Assembly: GCF_014197755.1 (NCBI RefSeq)
Contig: NZ_JACIGE010000003.1
Location: 237,130-301,129 of the forward strand
DNA from: Rhodocyclus tenuis
Lineage (GTDB): Bacteria; Pseudomonadota; Gammaproteobacteria; Burkholderiales; Rhodocyclaceae
Direction of reading: 5' to 3'
Length of the DNA: 64,000 nt
Part shown: in pieces, positions 11,242 to 20,150 of the stretch
Numbering within the stretch: the first letter of the stretch is position 1
Layout of the letters: every line of letters begins with the position of its first letter
Program-made: the position numbers and the translations under genes
Notes under the pieces: model-generated
What the model saw: only the letters and a program-made list of their open reading frames with translations
Told to the model about the DNA's origin: nothing
The model's database searches: none

Positions 11242-11523
11242 TCAGGCGAGCGGAAGAAACTCGGCAACGCCGTAGAGCTCAGCCAGGCTGAGCATGCTCG
11301 CCGGCGGATTGACGATGCGCAAGCTGCTGCCCGGCGCCTGCACGCTGCGCGCCCAAGCAAAGATGACGGTCAGCGCCGACGAGTCCGACTCATCGACCGC
11401 CGCCAGATCGACGACATTCTCGCCGGCGCCGAGACGCGCGCGCCCGGCTTCGAGCAGCGCGCGCGCGTTGCCGATCACCATCGGCACGGTGACGCGTAGC
11501 CGGTCGCCAGCTTGTTCAATCAT
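11242..11523 (-). CDS. mlaB: STAS-domain component of the Mla ABC transporter
   Basis: A 93-residue STAS protein. In the family MlaB is a small cytoplasmic partner that binds MlaF and stabilises the MlaFEDB complex. The segment VVDLAAVDESDSSALTVI matches the core STAS motif, with the conserved aspartate and serines near residues 44-49. It overlaps mlaC by four bases and is the last mla gene. Its TGA is in the same frame as the following ABC ATPase reading frame, which has no ordinary start codon. Confidence 0.88.
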   Translation of the reverse strand: MIEQAGDRLRVTVPMVIGNARALLEAGRARLGAGENVVDLAAVDESDSSALTVIFAWARSVQAPGSSLRIVNPPASMLSLAELYGVAEFLPLA

Positions 11524-12161
11524 TTCTTGTCGGCGGACTTGCCGGCTTCGAGCTGGCGGTTCTTGGTCACCAGCATCTGGATCAGGCCGTCGATTCCCGC
11601 CGCACTGACTTCCTGGCGGAAGGTATCGCGGTAGTTGGTCACCAGGCTGATGCCACCGACGATGACGTCGTACACCTTCCAGCCATCGGCCTGCTTCTCC
11701 AGCGCGTAATCGAGCTGCACCGGCTTGTTGCCCGGCTGCAGGATCTCGGTCTTGACGACCACGTCGGTGTCGGCATCGGTGAACTTCAGCGGCTTGTAGG
11801 CGACGGTCTGGTTGCGGTAGGCGGTGAGCGCATTCGAATAGGTGCGCACCAGCAGCGTACGGAATTCGTCGGACAGCCGCTTCTTCTGCTCGGGCGTCGC
11901 CTTGCTCCAGTCGCGACCGACCGCAAGCGAAGTCATGCGCTGAAAGTTGAAGTGCGGCAGAACCTTGGTTTCGACCAGATCAATGGCCTTTTTGGTGTTG
12001 CCGCTCTGGATGTCGCGATCGGCGCGAACGACGACGAGAACATCCTCGGTGACGTGCTTGATCAGGGCGTCCGGAGCCGCCTGCTGCGCCAGCGCCGGCA
12101 GCGCTACAAACATTGACAGCCCGAAACAGAAAGTGACAACGCGGGAAACAAGTGCCTTCAT
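11520..12161 (-). CDS. mlaC: Periplasmic phospholipid-binding protein
   Basis: A 213-residue Ttg2D/MlaC-family protein with an N-terminal signal peptide (hydrophobic core, ending about ALAQQAA). In the family it ferries phospholipid between outer-membrane MlaA and the inner-membrane MlaFEDB complex. The central RMTSLAVGRDWSKATPEQK and the C-terminal YDVIVGGISLVTNYRDTF segments are characteristic. It follows mlaA after a 107-base gap holding a 9-bp inverted repeat and overlaps mlaB. Confidence 0.93.
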   Translation of the reverse strand: MKALVSRVVTFCFGLSMFVALPALAQQAAPDALIKHVTEDVLVVVRADRDIQSGNTKKAIDLVETKVLPHFNFQRMTSLAVGRDWSKATPEQKKRLSDEFRTLLVRTYSNALTAYRNQTVAYKPLKFTDADTDVVVKTEILQPGNKPVQLDYALEKQADGWKVYDVIVGGISLVTNYRDTFRQEVSAAGIDGLIQMLVTKNRQLEAGKSADKK

Positions 12162-12204
12162 GGATGACTTCCAGCAATAGCAAAAAGGGAGCTTACAAAA
12201 TCAG

Positions 12205-12233
12205 TTGGCCGGCGTCCCGAAAGAGCCGGCCAA
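12205..12233 (-). terminator. Inverted repeat between mlaA and mlaC
   Basis: Perfect 9-bp arms TTGGCCGGC (12205-12213) and GCCGGCCAA (12225-12233) with an 11-base loop. On the mla coding strand the stem is followed by a short T4 run only, so it may be a weak internal attenuator or an mRNA-stability hairpin rather than a full terminator. Confidence 0.45.
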
Positions 12234-12268
12234 TCAAGAGCGCAGCGGATTGACCGGCGCCGCGCCTG

Positions 12269-12982
12269 CTAGTTCGTCAGATCGTCTTTCTCGCGTGCGC
12301 CGTCGCGAATCGCGCTGTGCCGATGCTGCAGGTAGGCGTCGCGAATGTAGTTGTACTTGTCGAACGCCGCTTCCTCGACAACCTTGTCGGACGGCAACAG
12401 GGCGGCACGCGTGTCGATGAAACGCACCGCGACCAGACTGTTGCGCACCGGCACTTCGTCAAGGCCCCATACCGGATCGGCCCAGGAGTCGACCGCCCAG
12501 CCGGCGGTGTCGCGCGTCGTACGCGGCCCGATGATCGGCCAGTAGAAATACGGGCCATCGCCGACGCCCCAGACCGCCAGCGTCTGGCCGAAATCTTCGG
12601 AATGCTTGGTCAGGCCCATTTCGCTGGCGATATCGAAAGCACCGCCGATACCGACCACCGTATTGACCAGCACGCGGCCGGCATCGGAAGCAGCATCGCC
12701 CGGCTTGCCCTGCAGCAGATTGTTCACCGCCGTCCACGCATCGTAAAGATTGCCGAAGAAATTGCCGACGACAGCCTTGACCGGCAAGGGTGCCACCTCG
12801 TCGTAGCCCTTGGCCACCGGCTTGACGACGACGTCGATGCCTTCATTAACCTGGAACATCGCCCGATTGAACCCCTCGAACGGGTCTTTCGGATTGTCGG
12901 CCGCCATGGCGCCGCGCGCGAGCACAGCGAGGGCAATCAGCGGGACGATACGACGGAGACGCTGCGCGGTCTGCTTTTTCAC
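12269..12982 (-). CDS. mlaA: Outer-membrane phospholipid transport protein MlaA (VacJ)
   Basis: A 237-residue MlaA/VacJ protein. The core DPFEGFNRAMFQVNEGID, the downstream NLLQGK region, DFGQTLAVWG and YFYWPIIGPRTTRDT segments are all family hallmarks. Such proteins form a donut in the outer membrane that removes mislocalised phospholipid. Most MlaA proteins are lipoproteins; this one has a plain signal peptide ending AMA before ADNPKDPF, with no cysteine in the lipobox position. It lies inside the mla operon between mlaD and mlaC, as is common in betaproteobacteria. Confidence 0.93.
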   Translation of the reverse strand: MKKQTAQRLRRIVPLIALAVLARGAMAADNPKDPFEGFNRAMFQVNEGIDVVVKPVAKGYDEVAPLPVKAVVGNFFGNLYDAWTAVNNLLQGKPGDAASDAGRVLVNTVVGIGGAFDIASEMGLTKHSEDFGQTLAVWGVGDGPYFYWPIIGPRTTRDTAGWAVDSWADPVWGLDEVPVRNSLVAVRFIDTRAALLPSDKVVEEAAFDKYNYIRDAYLQHRHSAIRDGAREKDDLTN

Positions 12983-13000
12983 GAACCCACCTTTATCAAA

Positions 13001-13474
13001 TTATTTCTTGTCCGGGCCATCAGATGCCTTGCTGAAGAGGAACTGACTGATCAGCTTCTCCAGCACCACGGCCGATTGCGTCTTGGCGATCACGCCGCCC
13101 GCCGCCAGCATCTTCTCATCACCGCCAACATCCAGTCCGATGTACTGCTCTCCGAGCAGGCCGGAGGTCAGGATCGAAGCAAACGTGTCCTTCGGGAAGC
13201 GATAACGCGTATCGACGTTGATCGTCACTACCGCTTCGTAGGTCTGCGGATCAAAGTGGATTTCGCTGACCCGGCCAACCGGAACGCCGGCACTTTTCAC
13301 CGGCGCACGCACCTTCAGGCCACCGATGTTATCAAACTTGGCCGTCAGCGAGTAAGTCTCGACGAAGTTGGCGGCCGACATGTTGCCGACCTTTAGCGCC
13401 AGAAACAACAGCGCAGCGATGCCAATGGCAACAAAAACACCGACCCACAGGTCGAGCAGCTTGCGATTCATCAA
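13001..13474 (-). CDS. mlaD: MCE-domain phospholipid transport protein
   Basis: A 157-residue single-pass inner-membrane protein: one N-terminal TM helix (about residues 8-26) followed by a single MCE domain (about 38-117), including VKSAGVPVGRVSEI and the LLGEQYIGLDVGG segment. In the family MlaD forms a hexameric periplasmic ring above MlaE that carries lipid. Its ATG overlaps the mlaE stop by four bases. The short tail after the MCE domain is usual. Confidence 0.95.
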   Translation of the reverse strand: MMNRKLLDLWVGVFVAIGIAALLFLALKVGNMSAANFVETYSLTAKFDNIGGLKVRAPVKSAGVPVGRVSEIHFDPQTYEAVVTINVDTRYRFPKDTFASILTSGLLGEQYIGLDVGGDEKMLAAGGVIAKTQSAVVLEKLISQFLFSKASDGPDKK

Positions 13475-14265
13475 ACCCCCCGGAACATGAACGAGGTCAA
13501 CACGAAATCGAGCGCCAGAATGGCGAGCGCGGACGTGACGACAGTGCGCGTGATGGCGCGCGAGACGCCCTCGGCGGTCGGCGCCGAGTCATAGCCCTCG
13601 AAAACGGCGATCAGCGAGACAGCAACACCGAAAACAAAGCTCTTGATGACGCCATTGACGATGTCCTCGCGAAAATCGACCGAAGACTGCATCTGCGACC
13701 AGAAAGCGCCTTCATCGACACCGATGAAGACGACGCCGATCAGATAACCGCCGAAGACCCCCATTGCCGAGAACATTGCCGCCAGCAGCGGCATCGCGAT
13801 GACGCCGCCCCAGAAGCGCGGCGCGACGACACGCGCAATCGGATTGACCGCCATCATGTCCATCGCCGTCAGCTGCTCGGTCGCCTTCATCAGGCCGATT
13901 TCCGCGGTCACCGACGAACCGGCACGCGAGGCGAAAAGCAGACCAGCGACGACCGGCCCGAGTTCCCGCGTCAGCGACAGGGCGACGAGCACACCGAGCG
14001 CGTCGGAAGAACCATAGCGCTGCAGCGTTTCGTAGCCCTGCAGGCCGAGCACCAAGCCGACGAACAAGCCCGAGACGAGAATGATCAGCAGCGACAGCAC
14101 GCCCGAGAAGTAGATCTCGCGGATGGTCAGATGCAGACGCGTGAACGACTGCCCGGAATAGACGAGCAGCATGAAGAAGAAGCGCGTGGCAAAACCCAGC
14201 CGGATCAGCTTCTCGTTGAGGCGATGGCCGAGCGCGGCAACGAGGTCGAGCATTCGACTAGCCAT
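13471..14265 (-). CDS. mlaE: Mla ABC transporter permease
   Basis: A 264-residue MlaE/YrbE-family permease with five to six hydrophobic segments. The conserved stretches ELGPVVAGLLFASRAGSSVTAE (split by the membrane topology) and EQLTAMDMMAVNP are clear. An open frame extends further upstream into mlaF, but ATG at 14265 gives MASRMLDLV and overlaps the mlaF stop by eight bases; MLDLV at 14253 is the alternative. Part of the MlaFEDB inner-membrane complex. Confidence 0.94.
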   Translation of the reverse strand: MASRMLDLVAALGHRLNEKLIRLGFATRFFFMLLVYSGQSFTRLHLTIREIYFSGVLSLLIILVSGLFVGLVLGLQGYETLQRYGSSDALGVLVALSLTRELGPVVAGLLFASRAGSSVTAEIGLMKATEQLTAMDMMAVNPIARVVAPRFWGGVIAMPLLAAMFSAMGVFGGYLIGVVFIGVDEGAFWSQMQSSVDFREDIVNGVIKSFVFGVAVSLIAVFEGYDSAPTAEGVSRAITRTVVTSALAILALDFVLTSFMFRGV

Positions 14266-15073
14266 GCGCGGCTCCGCGCAGCAACTCTTCGCCGTAGGGC
14301 GGCGCCGGATAATGGAATGGTACCGGCCCGTCGGCTTCGGCATTGACGAACTGGTGCACGAAAGGATCGGTCGAGGCGCGGATCTCGTCCGGCGTTCCCT
14401 GCGCGACGACGCGACCCGCCGACATGAAATAGATGTAATCAACGATCTGCAGCGACTCGTGGATGTCGTGCGTGACCATGATCGAGGTGGCGCCGAGCGC
14501 GTCGTTGAGCTTGCGGATCAACTGACCGATGACGCCGAGCGAAATCGGATCGAGGCCGGTAAAGGGCTCGTCGTACATCATCAGCATCGGATCGAGCGCA
14601 ATCGAGCGCGCCAGCGCCACACGCCGCGCCTGACCGCCGGACAGCTCGCCCGGCATGCGCGCGTGCGCGCCACGCAGACCGACGGCATTGAGCTTGAGCA
14701 AGGTCAGGTCGCGGATCAGTTCTTCCGGCAGGTCGGTATGCTCGCGCATCTGGTAAGCGACGTTCTCGAACACCGAGATGTCGGTAAACAGCGCGCCAAA
14801 CTGGAACAGCATGCCCATGCGCCGGCGCAAGGCATACAACTCCTCGTGCCCCATGCGATTGACGGCGCGACCATCGACCAGCACATCGCCACGCGTCGGC
14901 TTCAACTGACCGCCGATCAGGCGCAACAGTGTCGTTTTGCCGCAGCCCGAACCGCCCATGATGGCCACCACTTTGCCTCGCGGAATCTCCATGTTGATTC
15001 CGTCGAGAACGGGTCGTTCATCGTAAGAGAAGCTGAGGTCCTTGATTCTGACCAGGCTGTCGTGGTCTGGCAC
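14258..15073 (-). CDS. mlaF: Mla ABC transporter ATPase
   Basis: A 271-residue ABC ATPase that powers phospholipid movement through MlaFEDB. Walker A is MGGSGCGKTT, the signature is ELSGGQARRVALAR, Walker B is LMMYDEPFTGLDP, and the H-loop is VTHDIHES. First gene of the leftward mla operon. A TATAAT -10 hexamer lies on the minus strand at 15104-15109, placing the transcript start about 25 bases before the ATG. Confidence 0.96.
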   Translation of the reverse strand: MPDHDSLVRIKDLSFSYDERPVLDGINMEIPRGKVVAIMGGSGCGKTTLLRLIGGQLKPTRGDVLVDGRAVNRMGHEELYALRRRMGMLFQFGALFTDISVFENVAYQMREHTDLPEELIRDLTLLKLNAVGLRGAHARMPGELSGGQARRVALARSIALDPMLMMYDEPFTGLDPISLGVIGQLIRKLNDALGATSIMVTHDIHESLQIVDYIYFMSAGRVVAQGTPDEIRASTDPFVHQFVNAEADGPVPFHYPAPPYGEELLRGAAHG

Positions 15074-15103
15074 CAGTGCATTCCGAGAAAAAAGCAGTCG
15101 GTG

Positions 15104-15109
15104 ATTATA
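15104..15109 (-). promoter_or_regulatory. -10 element of the mla operon promoter
   Basis: Perfect TATAAT on the minus strand in the 127-base divergent gap between mlaF and the response regulator, about 31 bases before the mlaF ATG. No strong -35 hexamer was found at 16-18 bases. Confidence 0.55.
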
Positions 15110-15200
15110 CCTGACGGATTACGCCCGTTCCGGGGCAAAATTGCGGGCATATATATTTGTGAAATAATAGACTTTGCTTAAATTCACTCACTCCTACCCG

Positions 15201-16706
15201 ATGCTCGAGACACCGGAGCGCCCGACACAACAGAAACCGCTGCTGCTGATCGTGGACGACGATCCGCTGATCACGGACACCTTGGGCTATTCGATGCAGC
15301 AGGCCTTTGAAGTGATCGCCAGTCACTCGCGCACGCACTGCATGCAACTGATGCGTGAGTTGCGCCGCCCGCCCGAGGCGGCATTGATCGATCTCGGACT
15401 GCCGCCGCAGCCGCATCGCCCGGACGAGGGTTTTGCCCTGATCGGCGAATTGCTGCAAAACTCGCCGGAGATGAAAATCGTCGTCCTTTCCGGCCAGAGC
15501 GACGACAGCAACGCCCGCCACGCGCGCACTATCGGTGCCGTCGATTTCGTCCCCAAACCCTGTGACCCCGGCGATCTGCTCGAAACCCTGCGCCGTGCGC
15601 TGACTTTCCGTGCTGTCGAAGCCAGCCAGCGCACCGCGGCGAATGCCGTCCTGATCGGCGACAGCGCACCGATGCAGCGCCTGCGCATCCAGCTCAGACA
15701 GGTAGCCAACTCGCCCTTTCCGGTGCTGATCGAAGGCGAATCGGGCAGTGGCAAGGAAATCGTCGCCAGCGGCTGTCTGCACTGGGACTCACGACGGCGC
15801 GAGCGCCCTTTCCTCGCCATCAACTGCGCCGCGATCTCGCCGACGCTGGTCGAGCCGACGCTGTTCGGCCATGCGCGCGGCGCTTTCACCGGTGCGGCGA
15901 CGGCGAAAGCGGGTTACTTCGAAGATGCCGGCGACGGCACCCTGTTTCTCGACGAAATCGGCGAATTGCCGCTTGAACTTCAAGCAAAGCTCCTGCGCGT
16001 ACTCGAAAACGGCGAATATCAGCGCGTCGGCGAAACGCAGAAACGCCTCAGCCGGGCGCGCATAGTCGCCGCCAGCAACCGCGACCTGCGCAGCGAAGTG
16101 CGTGCCGGCCGTTTCCGTGCCGATCTCTACCACCGGCTTTCGGTCTTTTCGGTCAGCGTGCCGCCGCTACGCGAACTGGGCAACGACCGCCTGCTCCTGC
16201 TCGACCATTTCCGGCAACTCTATGCGGCGCAGACGCAACAGGCGCCTTTCCGTCTCGATGCTGCCGCCGAGTCGCTGTGGCTAGACTACCCATTCCCCGG
16301 TAACGTGCGCGAGTTGCGCAACATCGTCATCCGGCTGATGGCGCGACACGCCGGCGCGCAGGTTTCGGCCAGCGAGCTTGAATCCGAACTCGACCTGATT
16401 GCCGCCACCGACAGCAAAGAGACCGCCAGGGCGCCGGTGCTCGCGCCACTTCCGGTGGCCGGAGCAACAGCGCTGCCGGCAAGCGGATACGACGTGGGCG
16501 AGCCGCAGGCACTTGCCGGCGCCCTGCGCCGACTGCAGCAGGCCGAAGCGTTCAGTCTCGACCACCTGCTCGCCGACGTCGAACGCAACTACATCGACGC
16601 CGCGCTCAAGCTGGTGAACGGCAACGTCAGCCAGGCGGCACGACTGCTCGGTCTGAACCGGACGACGCTCTACAATCGCATGGAATCCTTGGCCAAGGAG
16701 CCATAA
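15201..16706 (+). CDS. Sigma-54-dependent response regulator (NtrC/PrsR-like)
   Basis: A 501-residue activator. Residues about 15-130 form a receiver with an acidic DDD pocket, phospho-acceptor aspartate in ALIDLGLPP and lysine in VPKP. The AAA+ domain follows with Walker A EGESGSGKE, the GAFTGA loop that contacts sigma-54, and the RVGE segment. A Fis-type HTH closes the protein (VSQAARLLGLNRTTLYNRM). The DLGLPP segment resembles PrsR-type regulators. ATG at 15201 is preferred over an upstream in-frame TTG at 15174. The AT-rich leader at about 15150-15180 may hold its promoter. It precedes a pilus locus, and a -24/-12 promoter lies before a pilin at 32439. Confidence 0.9.
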   Translation: MLETPERPTQQKPLLLIVDDDPLITDTLGYSMQQAFEVIASHSRTHCMQLMRELRRPPEAALIDLGLPPQPHRPDEGFALIGELLQNSPEMKIVVLSGQSDDSNARHARTIGAVDFVPKPCDPGDLLETLRRALTFRAVEASQRTAANAVLIGDSAPMQRLRIQLRQVANSPFPVLIEGESGSGKEIVASGCLHWDSRRRERPFLAINCAAISPTLVEPTLFGHARGAFTGAATAKAGYFEDAGDGTLFLDEIGELPLELQAKLLRVLENGEYQRVGETQKRLSRARIVAASNRDLRSEVRAGRFRADLYHRLSVFSVSVPPLRELGNDRLLLLDHFRQLYAAQTQQAPFRLDAAAESLWLDYPFPGNVRELRNIVIRLMARHAGAQVSASELESELDLIAATDSKETARAPVLAPLPVAGATALPASGYDVGEPQALAGALRRLQQAEAFSLDHLLADVERNYIDAALKLVNGNVSQAARLLGLNRTTLYNRMESLAKEP

Positions 16707-16708
16707 GC

Positions 16709-18187
16709 ATGTATCTCGAACACTTCGGCCTGCGCGAGGCGCCATTTCGCATCACCCCGCATACCGAGTTCTTCTTTGCCGGCGCCAACCGTGGCGCGAC
16801 GCTCGACGCCCTCGCCTACGCCATCAGCAACGATGAAGGCATCGTCAAGGTCAGCGGCGAGGTCGGCAGCGGCAAGACCATGCTCTGCCGCATGCTGCTC
16901 GAAAAACTGTCGCCAGACTTCGAAACGGTATTCCTCGCCAACCCATCGCTGACGCGCGAGGAAATCCTCTTCGCCATCGCCAGCGAGCTGAAAGCGCCGC
17001 TGCCCGACGAGCGCACGCGTCTGCTGCTCGGCGCCCTGCAGGACCGGCTGATCGAAATCTACGCCAGCGGCCGCCGCGTCGTCGTGCTCATCGACGAAGC
17101 GCATGCCATGCCGCCGGAAACTCTCGAAGAGATCCGCCTGCTCTCGAATCTCGAAACCAGCCGGCACAAACTCGTCAAGATCGCGCTGTTCGGACAGCCC
17201 GAACTCGACCAGCACCTGTCCAACCCGTCGATGCGGCAACTGCGCGAACGCATTACGCACAACTTCGCGCTCGAACCCCTGCGTCGCAATGACGTCGGCG
17301 CTTATCTGATGTTCCGCCTGCGCGCCGCCGGCTATCGCGGCCCGGACCTGTTTACTCCCGCCGCCCGGCAGCTGATCAGCGACGCTTCCGAAGGACTGAC
17401 GCGGCGCATCAACATCCTCGCCGACAAGGCATTGCTCGCCGCATTTTCGGAAGGCGGGCACATGATCGACGCGCGCCAGGTCAAGGCAGCGATCGCCGAC
17501 GCCCAGTTCGGCCCGATGCGCTCGACGCCGCCGTCATGGCAGCTGCGCGCCGGCGTTGGCGCCGCTGCGCTGATCGTCGTCGCCGCTCTGGCCTATTTCG
17601 CCGGCACGCACACCGGCGCTGAAGCGCCCCTCAACGCAGCCGCCAGCGCCAACTTGCCAACGGTGGCCAGCAACGATCCGGCAGCGCCGACAAGAGCGCG
17701 TGAACCCGCTACGCCGCAACCCATGGACGGCGCAAACCGCGGCGACACAAGCAGCACGCCAGCCAGCGCCCAAGCGGGCTTGCCAGCCGCGACACCCGCG
17801 CCCCCTGCTGCCTCACCCACCTTGCTTCCGGCCGTTGCCGTCGCCACCGCGCCGCCGTCGGCCGGCATCAGCAAGACGCTGGAAGAACGCCTCGGCGCGA
17901 GTGAAGAGTGGCTGCGCCGTGCGCCCGACACGCACCATTTCATCCAGCTGTTCAGCACCGACGCCAGCAACCGTGCTGCCGCCGAGCGCTTTCTTGGCAA
18001 CGTGCAGCAGCATCTCGACCCGGAACAGATCCACGTTTATCGCTCAGCACTGAGCGGCCGCGAAAAAATCGGCGTCATCTACGGCGACTACCCGTCGGTC
18101 GCCGCTGCCGAAAGCGCGCTCGCCCGGCTTCCGGCCGCCATCCGCGAGTCGCGCCCGTACGTCCGTCAGGTGAGCAAGCTGCGCTGA
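16709..18187 (+). CDS. mshM: AAA ATPase of the MSHA/GspA type with C-terminal SPOR-like domain
   Basis: 492 residues. The N-terminal MYLEHFGLREAPFRITPHTEFFF is the classic opening of ExeA/GspA/MshM ATPases. Walker A is GEVGSGKT and Walker B is VVVLIDEAHAM. One TM helix (about residues 278-297) and a Pro/Ala/Thr-rich linker follow, then an approximately 80-residue C-terminal domain starting near HFIQLFS that resembles SPOR domains. In the family such proteins help insert or anchor secretins in peptidoglycan. It starts two bases after the regulator stop and precedes the secretin gene, so it belongs to the pilus operon. MshM naming is by position and family. Confidence 0.85.
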   Translation: MYLEHFGLREAPFRITPHTEFFFAGANRGATLDALAYAISNDEGIVKVSGEVGSGKTMLCRMLLEKLSPDFETVFLANPSLTREEILFAIASELKAPLPDERTRLLLGALQDRLIEIYASGRRVVVLIDEAHAMPPETLEEIRLLSNLETSRHKLVKIALFGQPELDQHLSNPSMRQLRERITHNFALEPLRRNDVGAYLMFRLRAAGYRGPDLFTPAARQLISDASEGLTRRINILADKALLAAFSEGGHMIDARQVKAAIADAQFGPMRSTPPSWQLRAGVGAAALIVVAALAYFAGTHTGAEAPLNAAASANLPTVASNDPAAPTRAREPATPQPMDGANRGDTSSTPASAQAGLPAATPAPPAASPTLLPAVAVATAPPSAGISKTLEERLGASEEWLRRAPDTHHFIQLFSTDASNRAAAERFLGNVQQHLDPEQIHVYRSALSGREKIGVIYGDYPSVAAAESALARLPAAIRESRPYVRQVSKLR

Positions 18188-18192
18188 AAAAC

Positions 18193-18212
18193 CCGGCGTG
18201 CAGCAACGCCGG
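18193..18212 (+). other. Hairpin between the AAA ATPase and secretin genes
   Basis: Perfect 7-bp arms CCGGCGT and ACGCCGG with a 6-base loop in a 115-base gap. No T run follows, so it is not a clear terminator. A TATCAT -10-like sequence further right (near 18266) might give the secretin gene its own promoter; weak evidence. Confidence 0.3.
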
Positions 18213-18302
18213 CGGAGGCCGCGAGAACGCCCGATTCGCTTGCGGCTGCAAGGATTGCGCGTGCTATCATCACGACGACATTCTGCCAAGTCGAGCCCGA
18301 GT

Positions 18303-20150
18303 ATGCTGTTGCGATCCGCCTGCGCCGCCGCCGCGGCGGTCCTGCTCTCCGCCTGCACTGCGCCGACCATCCGTGACCCCTCGCCGGCGCATCTGCGCGC
18401 CGACAACGCCGACAATCGCGCCGGAACGATCCCGCCGCCGGTGCAGCAATCGGTCGCCCTGCCGCCACCCCGCGCCACCGCCAGAACCGAAACCTACAGC
18501 GTCGTCGTCAACGGCGTGCGCGTGCACGATCTGCTCTTCGCACTGGCGCGCGACGCGAAGATCAACGTCGACATTCACCCCGGAATCAGCGGCTCGGTAA
18601 CGCTCAACGCCATCGATCAGACGCTGCCGCAGCTGCTCAAGCGCATCGCCAGCCAGGTCGACATGCGCTTCGAACTCGACGGTGCCAATCTCGTCGTCAT
18701 GCCCGACACGCCCTACCTGAAGAATTACAAGGTCGACTACGTAAATATGAGTCGCGACACGACGGGAACCGTCGCAGTGACGACGCAAGTCGCGTCAGGG
18801 ACTCCGGGAACAGGCACTGGCGGCACGGCGACGGCAACGGCGAGCGCCAACAACTCGATCACGCGCATTGAAAACAAGGCGCAGAACCACTTCTGGGAAA
18901 AGCTCGAACAGAACATCAAGGACATCCTGCGCGAGACCGACAAGATCCTGCCCGAAGGTACCAGCGAGACGGTGGTCGAACAGAACAACGCGCAAAGCAC
19001 CACCGGCACCGGCGCCAACCCGGCGGCGCTCGGCGGCCGCAACGCAACGTCGATTCCCTCGCTGGCCAGCAGCCCCAATCCGGCGACGCTGCAGAACAGT
19101 GGCACCACCGTCGTTCGCCGCTCGACCTTCCGCGAAGCCGCATCGGTCATCGCCAACGCCGAATCGGGCGTGATCACCGTGCGCGCCACCGCTCGCCAGC
19201 ACGAAAAGGTGCAGGAGTTCATCGATCAGGTGATGCAGAGCGTCAAGCGGCAGGTGCTGATCGAAGCGACCATCGCTGAAGTGAAGCTGTCCAACAATTA
19301 TCAGCAGGGAATTGATTGGAAGTCGACCAAGCTTGGCAGTGCTGGTTTCTCGTTCAACCAAGGCAATATAACGACTGCCGACAGTAAGAACATTTCCAAA
19401 CTACCCGACACTTTCTTCCAGCTTTCCTATGCCAACGCCACATCGCGCTATGGGGATATTTCAGCAGCAGTCAAGCTGCTTGACGCCTTCGGTACAGTGA
19501 AGGTGCTGTCCAGCCCGAAACTCTCGGTAATGAACAACCAGACCGCGGTGCTCAAAGTCGTCGATAACGAGGTCTACTTCACGCTCAAGGCCGACACCAC
19601 GTCCACTGCCAACACCTCGACAACAACCTTCACGACGACGCTGCAGTCAGTCCCCGTCGGCTTCGTCATGAACGTGACGCCGCAGGTTGGCGACGGCGAC
19701 ACGGTGATGCTCAACATCCGACCGAGCATTTCGAGCATCGTGCGTTGGGTTACAGACCCCAATCCGGCACTTGCCTATCCTTGCGGCGCCATCACTAACG
19801 GTAATGAATGCAAGGTCAAGGCCATAACCAGCGAGATTCCAGTCGTGCGTACGCGCGAAATGGAATCTGTGATGCGCGTCGAAAACGGCAACATCGCCGT
19901 GATGGGCGGATTGATCGAAGACCGAATCGACTACGTCGACAACGCCGTTCCCGGCGTATCGCGGATACCTTACGTCGGCGAACTGTTCAAGCAACGCAAT
20001 GACACGACGACCAAGACCGAACTGGTCGTCTTCCTGCGCCCGATCGTTCTCAAGGACGCCAGCATTGATGGCGACTTTGGCGAGATGCGCCGCTTCCTGC
20101 CCAAGGACGATTTCTTCACGTCGACGCCACAACCGGGGGCCGCGCGGTGA
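18303..20150 (+). CDS. mshL: Type IV pilus/MSHA secretin (lipoprotein)
   Basis: 615 residues. ATG at 18303 gives a lipoprotein signal peptide with lipobox LLSAC. N-terminal secretin domains span about residues 60-330, broken by a Gly/Thr-rich low-complexity insert (about 165-190), and the C-terminal GspD-type beta-barrel domain includes the VKVLSSPKLSVMNNQTAVLKV region and the VPGVSRIPYVGELFK motif typical of secretins. It forms the outer-membrane pore for the pilus. The frame is open upstream of 18303, but those codons are Arg-rich and lack a signal sequence. The stop overlaps the GTG start of the next gene. Confidence 0.92.
   Translation: MLLRSACAAAAAVLLSACTAPTIRDPSPAHLRADNADNRAGTIPPPVQQSVALPPPRATARTETYSVVVNGVRVHDLLFALARDAKINVDIHPGISGSVTLNAIDQTLPQLLKRIASQVDMRFELDGANLVVMPDTPYLKNYKVDYVNMSRDTTGTVAVTTQVASGTPGTGTGGTATATASANNSITRIENKAQNHFWEKLEQNIKDILRETDKILPEGTSETVVEQNNAQSTTGTGANPAALGGRNATSIPSLASSPNPATLQNSGTTVVRRSTFREAASVIANAESGVITVRATARQHEKVQEFIDQVMQSVKRQVLIEATIAEVKLSNNYQQGIDWKSTKLGSAGFSFNQGNITTADSKNISKLPDTFFQLSYANATSRYGDISAAVKLLDAFGTVKVLSSPKLSVMNNQTAVLKVVDNEVYFTLKADTTSTANTSTTTFTTTLQSVPVGFVMNVTPQVGDGDTVMLNIRPSISSIVRWVTDPNPALAYPCGAITNGNECKVKAITSEIPVVRTREMESVMRVENGNIAVMGGLIEDRIDYVDNAVPGVSRIPYVGELFKQRNDTTTKTELVVFLRPIVLKDASIDGDFGEMRRFLPKDDFFTSTPQPGAAR

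Noticed and set aside
15120..15150. Sigma-54 promoter in front of the response regulator
   Set aside because: GGGG and TTGC are present but the GG-to-GC spacing is one base off, and the flanks do not match.
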